Of a stretch of 64,000 nucleotides of DNA, positions 44,229 to 53,610 are shown piece by piece (the stretch's first letter is position 1; every line of letters starts with the position of its first letter). The notes under the pieces are model-generated. The model saw only the letters and a list, made by a program, of their open reading frames with translations, made no database searches and was not told where the DNA came from. The stretch is from Salicibibacter cibarius (GTDB lineage Bacteria; Bacillota; Bacilli; Bacillales; Marinococcaceae). The stretch lies in contig NZ_CP054705.1 in the NCBI RefSeq assembly GCF_016495725.1, forward strand, positions 2,046,001 to 2,110,000, written 5' to 3'. The position numbers and the translations under genes are program-made.

Positions 44229-45411
44229 TATGCGCGGCCGATATGGAGAATTTGGCGGAAAATATGTGCCCGAAACGGTAATGGCCGCTCTCGAGGAACT
44301 GGAAACCGGCTTTCAAGAGGCACTGACGGACCCGGCGTTTACGGAAAACTATCATGAAGTGTTGCAGTCGTACGCGGGAAGGGCTACACCACTTACGTAT
44401 GCGGAACGCCTGTCGAAGCATGTCGGCGGTGCGCAAATCTATTTAAAAAGGGAAGATTTGTTGCATACCGGAGCCCATAAAATCAATAATGCCATCGGGC
44501 AGGCACTGCTTGCCGTGCGGATGGGAAAGAAAAAAATTGTCGCGGAAACGGGCGCCGGGCAGCACGGCGTCGCCACCGCCACCGCCGCCGCTAAATACGG
44601 ATTGGAATGCAAGATTTTTATGGGGTCTAAAGATATGGAGCGGCAACGCCTCAATGTGTTTCGCATGGAACTGTTAGGCGCCGAAGTTGTGCCGGCAACG
44701 AGCGGCAGCCAAACATTGAAAGATGCGACAAATGAAGCGATTCGCTACTGGGTCGCCAACGTTGATGATACGATGTATTTGATCGGCTCTGTCGTCGGCC
44801 CCCATCCATACCCGCAGATTGTCCGTGAATTCCAACGTGTCATCGGAGACGAGGCTAAAGTGCAGTTGGAAGAAACGCCTGCAACCGTCGTTGCCTGTGT
44901 CGGCGGCGGGAGCAATGCAATGGGGATATTCAGCGCGTTTCTCGCTGATGAATATGTACAGCTATACGGAGCAGAAGCAGCAGGACACGGCATTGATACG
45001 AACGACCATGCCGCGAGCCTTAGCAAAGGAAGCCCGGGCGTGATTCACGGCGCGCTTACGTATTTGTTGCAAGATGGGGCAGGCCAAATCATTGAACCCT
45101 ACTCGATTTCGGCGGGACTGGATTATCCAGGGATCGGACCGGAACACGCCTATTTATCCGAATCGGGGCGTGTAAGCTATGAGGCAATTAGCGACGAGGA
45201 AGCGATGGAAGCCCTCGTGTTGCTTACAAAAACGGAGGGGATCTTGCCTGCCCTTGAAAGCGCGCACGCGCTTGCGCTAGCGATAAAAAAGGCAAAGCAC
45301 ATGCCAACGACTGAGAAAATGCTCGTTTGCTTGTCCGGCCGGGGCGACAAAGACGTGGAGACGATAAGCGATGTGCAAAAAGGAAAGGGGAGGCGAGACG
45401 AAGATGAATAG
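44209..45411 (+). CDS. trpB: Tryptophan synthase beta chain
   Basis: 400 residues. PLP enzyme joining indole and serine. [13 protein letters not shown] near 10-22, the PLP lysine in [16 protein letters not shown] near 83-98, the [10 protein letters not shown] loop, GGGSNAMG phosphate cup, and [13 protein letters not shown] are present. An ATG two codons later is possible. Overlaps trpF and trpA. Confidence 0.95.
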   Translation: MAMSYPDMRGRYGEFGGKYVPETVMAALEELETGFQEALTDPAFTENYHEVLQSYAGRATPLTYAERLSKHVGGAQIYLKREDLLHTGAHKINNAIGQALLAVRMGKKKIVAETGAGQHGVATATAAAKYGLECKIFMGSKDMERQRLNVFRMELLGAEVVPATSGSQTLKDATNEAIRYWVANVDDTMYLIGSVVGPHPYPQIVREFQRVIGDEAKVQLEETPATVVACVGGGSNAMGIFSAFLADEYVQLYGAEAAGHGIDTNDHAASLSKGSPGVIHGALTYLLQDGAGQIIEPYSISAGLDYPGIGPEHAYLSESGRVSYEAISDEEAMEALVLLTKTEGILPALESAHALALAIKKAKHMPTTEKMLVCLSGRGDKDVETISDVQKGKGRRDEDE

Positions 45412-46204
45412 CGTTGAACAAGCTGCCCGTGCAGCAAATGACCAGTTGTTTATCCCTTACATGATGGGCGGGGACCCTTCCTTTGACGCTTCCGTTGAGA
45501 TCGCCTTTACCCTGCAGGAGAGCGGGGCCCATATTTTGGAATTAGGTGTTCCGTATACGGATCCGCTCGCCGACGGTCCGGTTATTCAAGAAGCCGGTAT
45601 GCGGGCGTTTGAAGAAGAAATGACCCTTTCGAAAACATTTTCACTCGTGCGCGCCATTCGTGATCGGGGTGTTACGATTCCGATTGTTCTTTTTTGTTAT
45701 ATCAATCCTTTATTAAGGTATGGCATTCAGTCCGGCGTCGATGCCGCGGCTCATGCCGGCGCGGACGGTTGGCTTATCCCGGATCTCCCATATGAGGAAA
45801 ATGAAGAAGTGCGTAACCGTTGCCATCAAAATGAATTGGCGCTCGTCTCCCTTGTTGCCCCGACCTCAAGAGAACGTATACAAAAAATAGCGATGCAAGC
45901 GGAAGGTTTTTTATATTGCGTCTCGAGTTTGGGGGTCACCGGTGTCCGGAAAACATTTGACGAGCGATTGGACGCATTTTTGCAAGAGGCAAAACGATAT
46001 AGCAACGTGCCCCTCGCCATTGGTTTCGGCGTCTCCGACAATGAACAAGTGAAGGCGATTCACGGACAAGGCTTCGGGGTGATCGTCGGAAGCGCGATTG
46101 TGCGGGAAATCGGCAAACATAAAGATGCTTTGCGACAAGCGAATTCGCGCCCGCAAGCATTGAAAAAAATCCGATCATTTGTGGGAACGCTCGTTACGCC
46201 GTAA
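45404..46204 (+). CDS. trpA: Tryptophan synthase alpha chain
   Basis: 266 residues. Cleaves indole-3-glycerol phosphate and channels indole to TrpB. Catalytic Glu in [20 protein letters not shown] near 45-64, [11 protein letters not shown] and [10 protein letters not shown] phosphate site. The ATG lies 8 bases before the trpB stop, with GGGAGG upstream. Last trp gene; hisC follows after 33 bases. Confidence 0.95.
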   Translation: MNSVEQAARAANDQLFIPYMMGGDPSFDASVEIAFTLQESGAHILELGVPYTDPLADGPVIQEAGMRAFEEEMTLSKTFSLVRAIRDRGVTIPIVLFCYINPLLRYGIQSGVDAAAHAGADGWLIPDLPYEENEEVRNRCHQNELALVSLVAPTSRERIQKIAMQAEGFLYCVSSLGVTGVRKTFDERLDAFLQEAKRYSNVPLAIGFGVSDNEQVKAIHGQGFGVIVGSAIVREIGKHKDALRQANSRPQALKKIRSFVGTLVTP

Positions 46205-46237
46205 AAAAAGGAAGAAAATGAAAAGGTGAGAGAAGCT

Positions 46238-47335
46238 ATGAATCTAAAGATGAAACCCGTTGTCGACGATTTAAAACCATACGAACCGGGGAAGCCGATC
46301 GAAGCTGTGAAAGAGGAGTTAGGTCTTGATTCGGTGATCAAGCTGGCTTCCAATGAAAACCCCCATGGCTCTTCCCAAGCGGTGCAAAAACAGTTGCAGG
46401 AGGCAGGGGCGCCAAACTTGTACCCGGACGGACACGCGCAAGCATTGCGGCAAGCCGTTGCCGATCATTTGCAAGTAAAAGAAGGGCAATTGTTATTCGG
46501 CGCCGGTTCCGATGAAGTGATTTTACTCCTTTGCCGGGCCATGCTAGCTGAACAGACGAACACCGTAATGGCGACGCCGACGTTTTCCCAGTATAAACAG
46601 AATGCCGCCGTTGAAGGTGCACAGATTATTGAGGTCCCACTAAAAGACGGGGTTCACGATTTGGATGCTATGGTGGATGCCATCGATGACGAGACTCGCA
46701 TTGTTTGGATTTGCAATCCGAATAACCCCTCCGGCACGTATGTGAACGCTGAAACGTTTTCCGCTTTTATGGAGCGGGTACCGAGCGATGTGCTCGTCGT
46801 CAGTGATGAGGCGTATGGGGAGTATGTTGAGGCGGGCGATTATCCGGATACGATTGCGATGATGAATACTTATGAGAACTTGTTGATCCTTCGCACGTTT
46901 TCGAAAATGTACGGCCTTGCCGGGTTAAGGATTGGCTTTGCTGTCGGCGCCGAAGCTTTAATATCGAAATTGGAACCGTTGAGGCCGCCATTTAATACAA
47001 CGACCGTGGCCCAGGAAGCGGCCATCGCCGCGCTTGATGACCAGGCGTTTGTACAAGATTGCCGGGAAAAAAATCTTCGCGAAAAGTATAAGCTTGAAAC
47101 TTTTTTTAAGGAAAAAGGTTGTATGCCCTATCCAAGCGAGACGAATTTTCTTCTCGTAAACGTGGGGGTGAACGGAGATCGTGCTTTTGACGCCCTCCTA
47201 CAGCGGGGGATCATTGTGCGTTCAGGGGAAGCGCTCGGTTTTGCGAATTGCATTCGTGTCTCCATAGGAACGGAAAAAGAAAACGAACAATTTATGGCGA
47301 GCTTCTCGGAATGGATAAACGCGCAAGATGGATAG
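46238..47335 (+). CDS. hisC: Histidinol-phosphate / aromatic aminotransferase
   Basis: 365 residues. PLP aminotransferase working in histidine synthesis and, in Bacillus, in the last step to tyrosine and phenylalanine. KLASNENPHGSS near 36-47, WICNPNNPSGTYV, VVSDEAYGEYVE, and the PLP-lysine segment RTFSKMYGLAGLRIGFAV. Start chosen for GGTGAGAG before ATG 46238; a GTG four codons earlier overlaps that site. Continues the trp operon as in B. subtilis. Confidence 0.93.
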   Translation: MNLKMKPVVDDLKPYEPGKPIEAVKEELGLDSVIKLASNENPHGSSQAVQKQLQEAGAPNLYPDGHAQALRQAVADHLQVKEGQLLFGAGSDEVILLLCRAMLAEQTNTVMATPTFSQYKQNAAVEGAQIIEVPLKDGVHDLDAMVDAIDDETRIVWICNPNNPSGTYVNAETFSAFMERVPSDVLVVSDEAYGEYVEAGDYPDTIAMMNTYENLLILRTFSKMYGLAGLRIGFAVGAEALISKLEPLRPPFNTTTVAQEAAIAALDDQAFVQDCREKNLREKYKLETFFKEKGCMPYPSETNFLLVNVGVNGDRAFDALLQRGIIVRSGEALGFANCIRVSIGTEKENEQFMASFSEWINAQDG

Positions 47336-47357
47336 AGAAAGGCGCGATTGCGTCTTT

Positions 47358-47432
47358 CTGGAGATCAGAAGCCAGAAGCCGGATTGGGTGAAATCGGTGA
47401 AAAGAACCGATATCTTCACATCCAGACTTTTT
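47358..47432. repeat. Repeat family T, copy 3
   Basis: AGATCAGAAGCCAGAAGCCGG and, near its end, CATCCAGAC match the left arm and outer right arm of the copy at 6036; the interior (GAAATCGGTGAAAAGAACCGATATCTTC) forms its own CGGT/ACCG hairpin. Confidence 0.5.
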
Positions 47433-47447
47433 CCTTAAACAAAATGA

Positions 47448-47659
47448 GTTCTTCACCGAAATCTATCGTTAAATGCAACCGCTGCGGAAAAACACAACGC
47501 TTTCCGTGGGCTTGCGCTCAGCCTTCTCGTTAGAAGTTCACTTTTTTCTGCGGGTTCTTCCCACTGCGCTTTCCCACAGTCTCCGTGTTTTGCCTACGCT
47601 AGCTAGTTGTCATTACACATTTATCCATATCTCAACCATTGATTTTTGGTGTTGACCCA
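47448..47659 (+). repeat. Repeat family S (MITE-like), copy 2
   Basis: Core CGCTGCGGAAAAACACAACG through CTAGCTAG as in the copy at 21219, without the nested R. Ends CACCGAAATCTATCGTTAA (left) and TCAACCATTGATTTTTGGTG with TTGACCC (right) are imperfect inverted repeats. It fills the hisC-tyrA gap and ends 45 bases before tyrA. Confidence 0.75.
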
Positions 47660-47704
47660 CAAATGTATATGTTTTTTCGTAAATGAAAGGAATAGGTGAA
47701 TGGT

Positions 47705-48838
47705 ATGGAAAATGAGACATCTGCGCATCCGCATGAATACCCTAAAGCTGTCGTTATCGGCCTGGGCCTGATTGGGGGGTCGGTAGCCCTCGCCATTCGC
47801 GCGCGTCATCAAGTACATATTACCGGAATTGATGTGCATGAAGCCTCTTTGCGTATGGCCAAAGCGTTGGAAATCATCGATGAAGGGCATACAACGATAG
47901 AAGAAAGCGTTCAAAATGCAGATATCATCATTATCGCTACTCCGGTCTCAAAGACATTTGAAATGTTGGAAGCAATCGCCCGTCTTCCCTTGAGGGAAGG
48001 AGTGATCATTACCGATGTGGGCAGCACCAAAGGAACGGTCATGGCCGAGAGTGAGCGCCTGTTCCACAAGAAAGAAGCCACGTTTATCGGTGGTCATCCG
48101 ATGGCAGGCTCTCATAAAAGCGGGGTGCAAGGTTCTAGGGGCGATTTATTTGAAAATGCATTTTATTGTTTAACCCCGGGTGAAGAAGCGGGTGTATCAG
48201 AGGTAGAACGTTTGAAACGATGGTTAAACGGTACGAATGCGCGCTTTATCGAATTGGATCCCAATCTTCATGACTTGTTCGCAGGCAGCGTGAGCCACCT
48301 GCCGCATATCGTGGCGGCGTCTCTCGTCCACCAATTGGCCGAATTGCAACAGCACCACCCGGTACTTGGAGATCTTGCCGCAGGCGGTTTTAAGGATATC
48401 ACCCGCATTGCTTCCGCGAATCCGGTCATGTGGCGGGATATTTTAATGCATAACAAACATGTCCTTCTGCCGATGATGGAGCGTTGGCAGTCGGATATGC
48501 AAACGATTCAAGACTTGATCGAAGAAGGAAACGATGAACGCTTGCAACAATTTTTTTCAGTAGCAAAAAACCATCGTGATGGTCTCCCTTCCAAAAAGAA
48601 AGGGGCTATTCCCTCCTTTTACGATTTATTCGTTGATGTTGCCGACCACCCGGGCGTCATTTCGGAAGTAACGGGAATACTGGCGGACAAAGAAATAAGT
48701 ATCACGAATATCCGCATTATGGAAGCTCGCGAGGATATCATGGGCGTGTTAAGATTGAGTTTCAGAAAAGAGGCAGATCGGCAAAAAGGCATGGATTGCC
48801 TGGAAGCGGAACAATTCAGCGTCTATATCAGTGAATGA
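47705..48838 (+). CDS. tyrA: Prephenate dehydrogenase with ACT domain
   Basis: 377 residues. Oxidative decarboxylation of prephenate to hydroxyphenylpyruvate. NAD site VVIGLGLIGGSVALAI near 16-31, TDVGSTKGTVM, GGHPMAGSHKSGVQ with substrate residues, and a C-terminal ACT domain (from about 300: FVDVADHPGVISEVTGILAD) for feedback control. ATG 47705 is favoured over GTG 47696. Separated from hisC by repeats, unlike the tight B. subtilis spacing. Confidence 0.93.
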   Translation: MENETSAHPHEYPKAVVIGLGLIGGSVALAIRARHQVHITGIDVHEASLRMAKALEIIDEGHTTIEESVQNADIIIIATPVSKTFEMLEAIARLPLREGVIITDVGSTKGTVMAESERLFHKKEATFIGGHPMAGSHKSGVQGSRGDLFENAFYCLTPGEEAGVSEVERLKRWLNGTNARFIELDPNLHDLFAGSVSHLPHIVAASLVHQLAELQQHHPVLGDLAAGGFKDITRIASANPVMWRDILMHNKHVLLPMMERWQSDMQTIQDLIEEGNDERLQQFFSVAKNHRDGLPSKKKGAIPSFYDLFVDVADHPGVISEVTGILADKEISITNIRIMEAREDIMGVLRLSFRKEADRQKGMDCLEAEQFSVYISE

Positions 48839-48853
48839 TCGGGAGGGTTGTAT

Positions 48854-50152
48854 ATGGACAAGGAAACGATGACTGCTTCAAAAGCCTTGCGTGGAGAAAT
48901 AACGGTACCCGGGGACAAATCCATCTCTCATCGCGCGGTGATGTTTGGAGCGATTGCTTACGGCCGTACGACCGTGAACGGCTTTTTAGACGGGGAAGAT
49001 TGCCGGCAAACCATTGCTTGTTTTCAAAAAATGGGCGTTGCTATTCAATATGACCGAAAACGTGGGACGGTTGTCATTGACGGAAGAGGAATGGAAGGGT
49101 TAAATGAACCTTCGGAATTGCTAGATGTCGGCAATTCCGGAACGACGATCCGGCTTATGCTTGGGATTTTGGCTGGCCGGCCCTATTTTTCCGTTGCGGC
49201 CGGTGACAAGTCGATCGCAAAACGGCCAATGGCGAGAATTACCGAACCATTACGGTCGATGGGGGCACACATCCACGGGCGGCGGAACGGAACGTATACG
49301 CCGATCGCGATTCCCGGTGGGGAAAATACATTAATGGGAATAGACTACAGCCTTCCGGTCGCGAGTGCACAAGTAAAGAGCGCGATATTATTGGCCGGCT
49401 TACAGGCAGAGGGAAAGACAACCGTTCGGGAGGAGTATCGTTCGCGAGACCATACGGAGCGTATGTTACAGGCGTTCGGTGCCCGGGTTGATGTTTCCGG
49501 TAACGAGGTGTCGGTTTCCGGCGGTCAATCGTTACAAGCCCGGGACGTGGAAATCCCAGGGGATATCTCTTCCGCCGCCTTTTTGCTCGCGGCCGCGTCA
49601 GTCGTTCACGACAGCAGTTTACGCATTAAAAACGTCGGTGTAAATCCTACGCGTACAGGTATCATTGATGCCCTCATGGCGATGGGGGGAGATGTGACGT
49701 TCGAAAATGAGCGCATCCTCAGCGGTGAACCTGTTGCTGACATTGTGGTCCGGGAAAAAACGTTGAACGGCGCTACAATTGCCGGGTCGCTGATTCCGCG
49801 TTTAATTGATGAACTTCCCGTCCTCGCGGTTGTTGCGACGCAAGCAAAAGGGCGAACGGTCATTAAGGATGCCGCGGAATTAAAGTTTAAGGAAACTAAC
49901 CGAATTGATGCGACGACTAAGCAATTGCGTCAATTGGGTGCACAGATACAAGCAACGGAAGACGGATTCATCATAGAGGGGCCGACCCCCCTCACCGGTG
50001 CGGAAGTCAGCAGTTACGATGATCACCGGATCGGGATGGCGTTTACGATCGCCGGTTTAATTGCAAGTGGCGAAACAACGATTCATGGAGCTCAAGCAAG
50101 CGCGGTTTCTTTCCCGGAATTTTATAAAACGTTGCGGTTGTTAAGCGAGTGA
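48854..50152 (+). CDS. aroA: 3-phosphoshikimate 1-carboxyvinyltransferase (EPSP synthase)
   Basis: 432 residues. Makes EPSP from shikimate-3-phosphate and phosphoenolpyruvate. VPGDKSISHRAVMFGA near 18-33, the GNSGTTIRLMLGIL loop near 95-108, RPMARITEPLRSMGA, and KFKETNRIDATTKQLRQLG. GGGAGG lies 7 bases before the ATG. Follows tyrA after 15 bases. Confidence 0.95.
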   Translation: MDKETMTASKALRGEITVPGDKSISHRAVMFGAIAYGRTTVNGFLDGEDCRQTIACFQKMGVAIQYDRKRGTVVIDGRGMEGLNEPSELLDVGNSGTTIRLMLGILAGRPYFSVAAGDKSIAKRPMARITEPLRSMGAHIHGRRNGTYTPIAIPGGENTLMGIDYSLPVASAQVKSAILLAGLQAEGKTTVREEYRSRDHTERMLQAFGARVDVSGNEVSVSGGQSLQARDVEIPGDISSAAFLLAAASVVHDSSLRIKNVGVNPTRTGIIDALMAMGGDVTFENERILSGEPVADIVVREKTLNGATIAGSLIPRLIDELPVLAVVATQAKGRTVIKDAAELKFKETNRIDATTKQLRQLGAQIQATEDGFIIEGPTPLTGAEVSSYDDHRIGMAFTIAGLIASGETTIHGAQASAVSFPEFYKTLRLLSE

Positions 50153-50155
50153 AAA

Positions 50156-50191
50156 TGGGGGGGCGAAAAGTCGGGAGTTTTCGCTTTCCCC
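50156..50191 (+). terminator. Hairpin after aroA, probable end of the supraoperon
   Basis: GGGG...GCGAAAA pairs with TTTTCGC...CCCC (50157-50191). No clear T run follows. Confidence 0.5.
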
Positions 50192-50865
50192 AATCTAGTG
50201 CAGGAGAGTTGAATTAAATGTTCACACCGCTTCCGACCACGCGTGAAACTGTTTTGTTGACGACCGAAAGACTTCTGACTTTCGGAGTTACGGCGTCAAA
50301 AATCGTCTTTGATAACCGAACGGCATTCGCTTACCGGCGTTAGGTCGTTAAAAGCTTTCGTTGGCGACCTAACAGCTTTTGAAAGCTCGAATTAGGGAAC
50401 CAAAGCTATTGTAGTGGATTAGTTGGTCGATTACACGGGGATTGCCCGATGCTGGGTAGACCGAGTAATTCAACCACTAAATACTAGTGCTAATTGCGCT
50501 GGCACAGAATGAATCCTTGCCGTACAAAGGATAAGAACAAGTCGGCAAAGCGGCGTTCAATTGTATCAGATTAGCCCACGTAATTGAGTTTTGAGGACTC
50601 TTTGTGTTGCACGTGACCCATATATGAATCCTCAGGATCTGGTTGAGCGGGCTCATAATGAATGCCGAGCGTCAAATGAGTCTGCAATCGCAACAAACAC
50701 GATATGCCAAAACCCTTGTCATCTCTGAGGGGCATAAAAACAAATGATCTACGAATAGGAGCGATGTTGGTTCGTGAAAGTAAATTTTGAGAACAAAGCG
50801 TGAACCTGGTCCCGTTTTTATGTCTAAAGCAAAAATCGGTACTGCCAAGAAGCTTAAAAAAATCA
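50192..50865. other. Long gene-free stretch with several hairpins
   Basis: No convincing reading frame. Visible structures: CCGAAAG / CTTTCGG (50264-50285), GTTAGGTCG / CGACCTAAC (about 50340-50378), and AGTGG...GGTC / GACC...CCACT (50413-50478). The minus-strand frames at 50571-50930 lack good starts and look accidental. It may be decayed mobile DNA. Confidence 0.5.
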
Positions 50866-50893
50866 TTGACAATTTTAAGATGTCGTTTATAAT
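50866..50893 (+). promoter_or_regulatory. Perfect-consensus sigma-A promoter
   Basis: TTGACA (50866-50871), 16-base spacer, TATAAT (50888-50893). Both boxes match exactly. No gene follows until ypiA at 51075, and a terminator lies at 50955-50998. Confidence 0.75.
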
Positions 50894-50899
50894 AATAAT

Positions 50900-50998
50900 C
50901 AGCGTATGGTTTCTCTCCACTCCTATCCATAATCTTAGAGCATGTTTTGCTCGGCCTGAAATGTAAGCGTTTACGCGCGATGCATTCAGGTTTTTTTT
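50900..50998 (+). ncRNA. Candidate small RNA or attenuated leader upstream of ypiA
   Basis: Between the consensus promoter and a terminator (CCTGAA...TTCAGG, 50955-50990, then eight T) lies ~100 nt without a reading frame. It could form TATGG/CCATA (50905-50931) and GAGCA/TGCTC (50938-50952) hairpins. Read-through would reach ypiA, so it may be an attenuated leader. No known family was recognised. Confidence 0.5.
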
Positions 50999-51074
50999 AT
51001 GCTTTTCGTTTGCTATACTGAAGTGGGTTAGCTACTAAAATGAACAGGAGTCTATCGCAGAGAGGGAGATTTGT

Positions 51075-52343
51075 TTGCAGATGGAAATGGAACGGGCGCT
51101 TGACCTTATTGAGCAAGGGGATGTGCAAGGCGGCCTACAAAAAATAAACCGGATCGAGAAAAACGCCGACGATGATCAATTGTTTGAAATTGCCACGCTT
51201 TATCAATCGCTCGGCCATTCGCATGAAGGGCTCCGAATTGCCGACAAACTATTGGAAACATACCCGTCTGAAGGAAGCTTGTTGACACTGAAAGCAGAAG
51301 CGGCCATTGATTTGGACCGGGAAGAAGAAGCGATTGATTTGTTGGAATCGATCGATTCAGCTGATGATGCCTTTTTGGAAGCGCAGATGTTGCTCGCTGA
51401 TTTGTATCACCTCCAAGGTCTTGAAGAAGTAGCGGAGAGAAAATTGTTTTTGGCGCTTGAACAAGCACCGAAGGAACCGATTTTATTGGCGGGTATCGGG
51501 AGTTACTACGTTGAACAGGGGAGTTATCAAAGCGCCATTCCATACTTAAAACAAGCGCTTCAAGAAGGCTTTGATCCGAAAGAGTCGAATCTGCACTTGC
51601 TTTTGGCCGAGTCCTACAGCAATACGGGAGCATTTGAAACGGCAATGGCTTATTACGGCCAGGCCACCGAGGAGCAAAAAGAACCGCGTGCGCTGTTTGG
51701 GTTCGGGTTTACGGCTTTGCAAATTGGTGACTATAAAACAGCGATTGAACAACTCGAAGCTTTACGGGAAGCCGATCCCGAATACACCAGCTTGTATGCG
51801 CCGTTAATCGAGGCCTATGAGACGGACAAGCAGTATGAAAAAGCCTTAAAAACCGCTGAAGCGGGTTTGGAAGCGGATGAATATAATGAACATCTTTACA
51901 CTGAAGCGGGACGCTTTCAACATGCTTTCGGAGAGTTGAAAAAAGCGGAAGATCATTTGCAGCAAGCGCTTGCGCTTAATCCCGGGAATATGGACGCAAG
52001 CGCCAAATTATTGGAAATATATGCCGAGCAAGAACGAAGCGATGATATAAAAAGAATCATTGAAGATTTGCGGCAAGCTGGAGAAGAAGACCCAATGTTT
52101 ACTTATTACGAGGGGAAAGCCCATTACATTGATGATGAAATTGAAGAGGCATTGCCGTTTTATGAACGGGCCGCTGCATATTTGGAAACAGATGGAGAAG
52201 CCTTGGAAGAGTATGGTCAGCTTTTGTTGGAGAACGGAAGACAAAAGAAAGCCCTTTCCATTCTCATTGATGCGCTGCAACAGCAGCCGGAGAATCATGA
52301 ATTGGCAATGTTCGTGGAAGAGTTACAATCCCGTGAACAATAG
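51075..52343 (+). CDS. ypiA: Tetratricopeptide-repeat protein YpiA
   Basis: 422 residues made almost wholly of TPR helices, for example LFEIATLYQSLGHSHEGLRI, KESNLHLLLAESYSNTGAFE and EHLYTEAGRFQHAFGELKKAE. TPR solenoids bind other proteins; the partner of YpiA is unknown. TTG 51075 fits the GAGGGAG site; ATG 51081 is the alternative. Position after aroA and before ypiF is as in B. subtilis, but ypiB, which lies between them there, is missing. Confidence 0.85.
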   Translation: MQMEMERALDLIEQGDVQGGLQKINRIEKNADDDQLFEIATLYQSLGHSHEGLRIADKLLETYPSEGSLLTLKAEAAIDLDREEEAIDLLESIDSADDAFLEAQMLLADLYHLQGLEEVAERKLFLALEQAPKEPILLAGIGSYYVEQGSYQSAIPYLKQALQEGFDPKESNLHLLLAESYSNTGAFETAMAYYGQATEEQKEPRALFGFGFTALQIGDYKTAIEQLEALREADPEYTSLYAPLIEAYETDKQYEKALKTAEAGLEADEYNEHLYTEAGRFQHAFGELKKAEDHLQQALALNPGNMDASAKLLEIYAEQERSDDIKRIIEDLRQAGEEDPMFTYYEGKAHYIDDEIEEALPFYERAAAYLETDGEALEEYGQLLLENGRQKKALSILIDALQQQPENHELAMFVEELQSREQ

Positions 52344-52427
52344 AATGTTTTTTCTTTATGGACTGGCTTTTTTTTACGCAAATCCGTTATAATTGAACGC
52401 GAGACGTTGAAAAAGGAGTTTCCCACG

Positions 52428-52898
52428 ATGCGATGGCAAACGGCAGATATTGATACGTACCAACAATCCCAATCCTATGTGGACACGGTTCTCGTTCCGC
52501 TGTTATCCGTTTCCCTCGGAGAGGAGATGAAAAACCACGTAGCGATGGGGGAATATATATCATTGATTGCAATGGAGATGGAAAAGCAGTTTCGCGGGAG
52601 ATTATTGCAACTGCCTCCGCTCGTCTATCCGCAAAATGAACCCCGGGAGCAACTTCTTCGGCACGCGGGGGCTTGGGTCGATGAATTGAAGGCAAATGGA
52701 AAAAATCATGTTATTTGGATAACGTCGGATCCCGCGTGGAAAAATGATGAAAATGATCTTCCCGGACTTTTGCTATGGTTCCCGCATTTGCCGATCGAGC
52801 ACATGGACAAGAAATTACAACAAAAGACGATGAATGATCAGATGAAAGAAATTTTGCCCCAAGTGATGAAGGAGTGGCAAAAGGAAAACGGGATATAA
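52428..52898 (+). CDS. ypiF: YpiF-family protein (DUF2487)
   Basis: 156 residues, soluble. MRWQTADIDTYQQSQSYVDTVLVPLL and a C-terminal amphipathic segment fit the DUF2487/YpiF family that lies just upstream of qcrA in Bacillus. The ATG follows AAAAAGGAG after 10 bases; an upstream in-frame TTG/ATG gives only a short unconserved addition. TATAAT at about 52388 may be its promoter. Function unknown. Confidence 0.75.
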   Translation: MRWQTADIDTYQQSQSYVDTVLVPLLSVSLGEEMKNHVAMGEYISLIAMEMEKQFRGRLLQLPPLVYPQNEPREQLLRHAGAWVDELKANGKNHVIWITSDPAWKNDENDLPGLLLWFPHLPIEHMDKKLQQKTMNDQMKEILPQVMKEWQKENGI

Positions 52899-52928
52899 AC
52901 ACATATGCAAACACCTTTGTGCAAAAGA

Positions 52929-52958
52929 TTGACATGCTCTGAGCAGCTAGGCTATTAT
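52929..52958 (+). promoter_or_regulatory. Promoter of qcrABC
   Basis: TTGACA (52929-52934), 18-base spacer, TATTAT (52953-52958), about 140 bases before qcrA. Confidence 0.6.
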
Positions 52959-53095
52959 GTATATGTCTTAATCTTGTCCGTTTATTCGAGCGGCAACGGC
53001 AAAAAGGTGCACATATCGAGGTGCCGTTCAATAATATCCCGGCATCATAGAGAGCGAAACTTTCGTGAAAAGTTTTCAAGTACGTAGGGGGGAGT

Positions 53096-53596
53096 ATGAT
53101 GGAGAAAAATCACAATGTATCAAGACGGCAATTTTTAACCTATGCGTTATTGGGAACGGGCGGTTTTATGGCCGCCGGGTTGATCATGCCAATGGTGCGG
53201 TTTGGCGTAGACCCCATCTTGCAAGCCGATGCAGAAGATGACATGATTGACGTTGTAGGTGTAGATGAATTGACGGATGTGCCCCAAGCTTTTGATATGG
53301 AATATGAACAGGATCATGGGTGGCACGTGGAGCAGGTGACGGAAACGGTCTGGATGTTTTTAGAGGGTGACGAGGTTGTCGCGCTGTCGCCAACCTGCAC
53401 ACACTTAGGATGTACTGTGAGTTGGGGAACAGATGCGGATAATCCGGAGCAATTCTTTTGCCCCTGCCACTTCGGAAGGTTTGAGAGAGACGGAACGAAC
53501 GTTCCTGGCACACCGCCAACGGAACCGCTTCACCGTTATGATCACGAAGTCCGCGACGGCAGAGTATTACTGGGGAGTCCATCACCACAACTCTAG
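53096..53596 (+). CDS. qcrA: Menaquinol:cytochrome c reductase Rieske iron-sulfur subunit
   Basis: 166 residues. One N-terminal membrane anchor with a twin-arginine type signal (SRRQFLTYALLG, about 9-20), then a Rieske domain outside. 2Fe-2S ligands are Cys101 and His103 (CTHLGC) and Cys122 and His125 (CPCH), with the supporting Cys106 and Cys124. It takes electrons from menaquinol bound to QcrB. First gene of qcrABC. The exported domain is rich in Asp and Glu. Confidence 0.95.
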   Translation: MMEKNHNVSRRQFLTYALLGTGGFMAAGLIMPMVRFGVDPILQADAEDDMIDVVGVDELTDVPQAFDMEYEQDHGWHVEQVTETVWMFLEGDEVVALSPTCTHLGCTVSWGTDADNPEQFFCPCHFGRFERDGTNVPGTPPTEPLHRYDHEVRDGRVLLGSPSPQL

Positions 53597-53610
53597 GAGG
53601 GGCATTGATA

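Noticed and set aside
50571-50930. Minus-strand frames of 119 and 82 codons
   Set aside because: Neither has a convincing ribosome site or any recognisable family feature, and both overlap the consensus promoter region on the plus strand.
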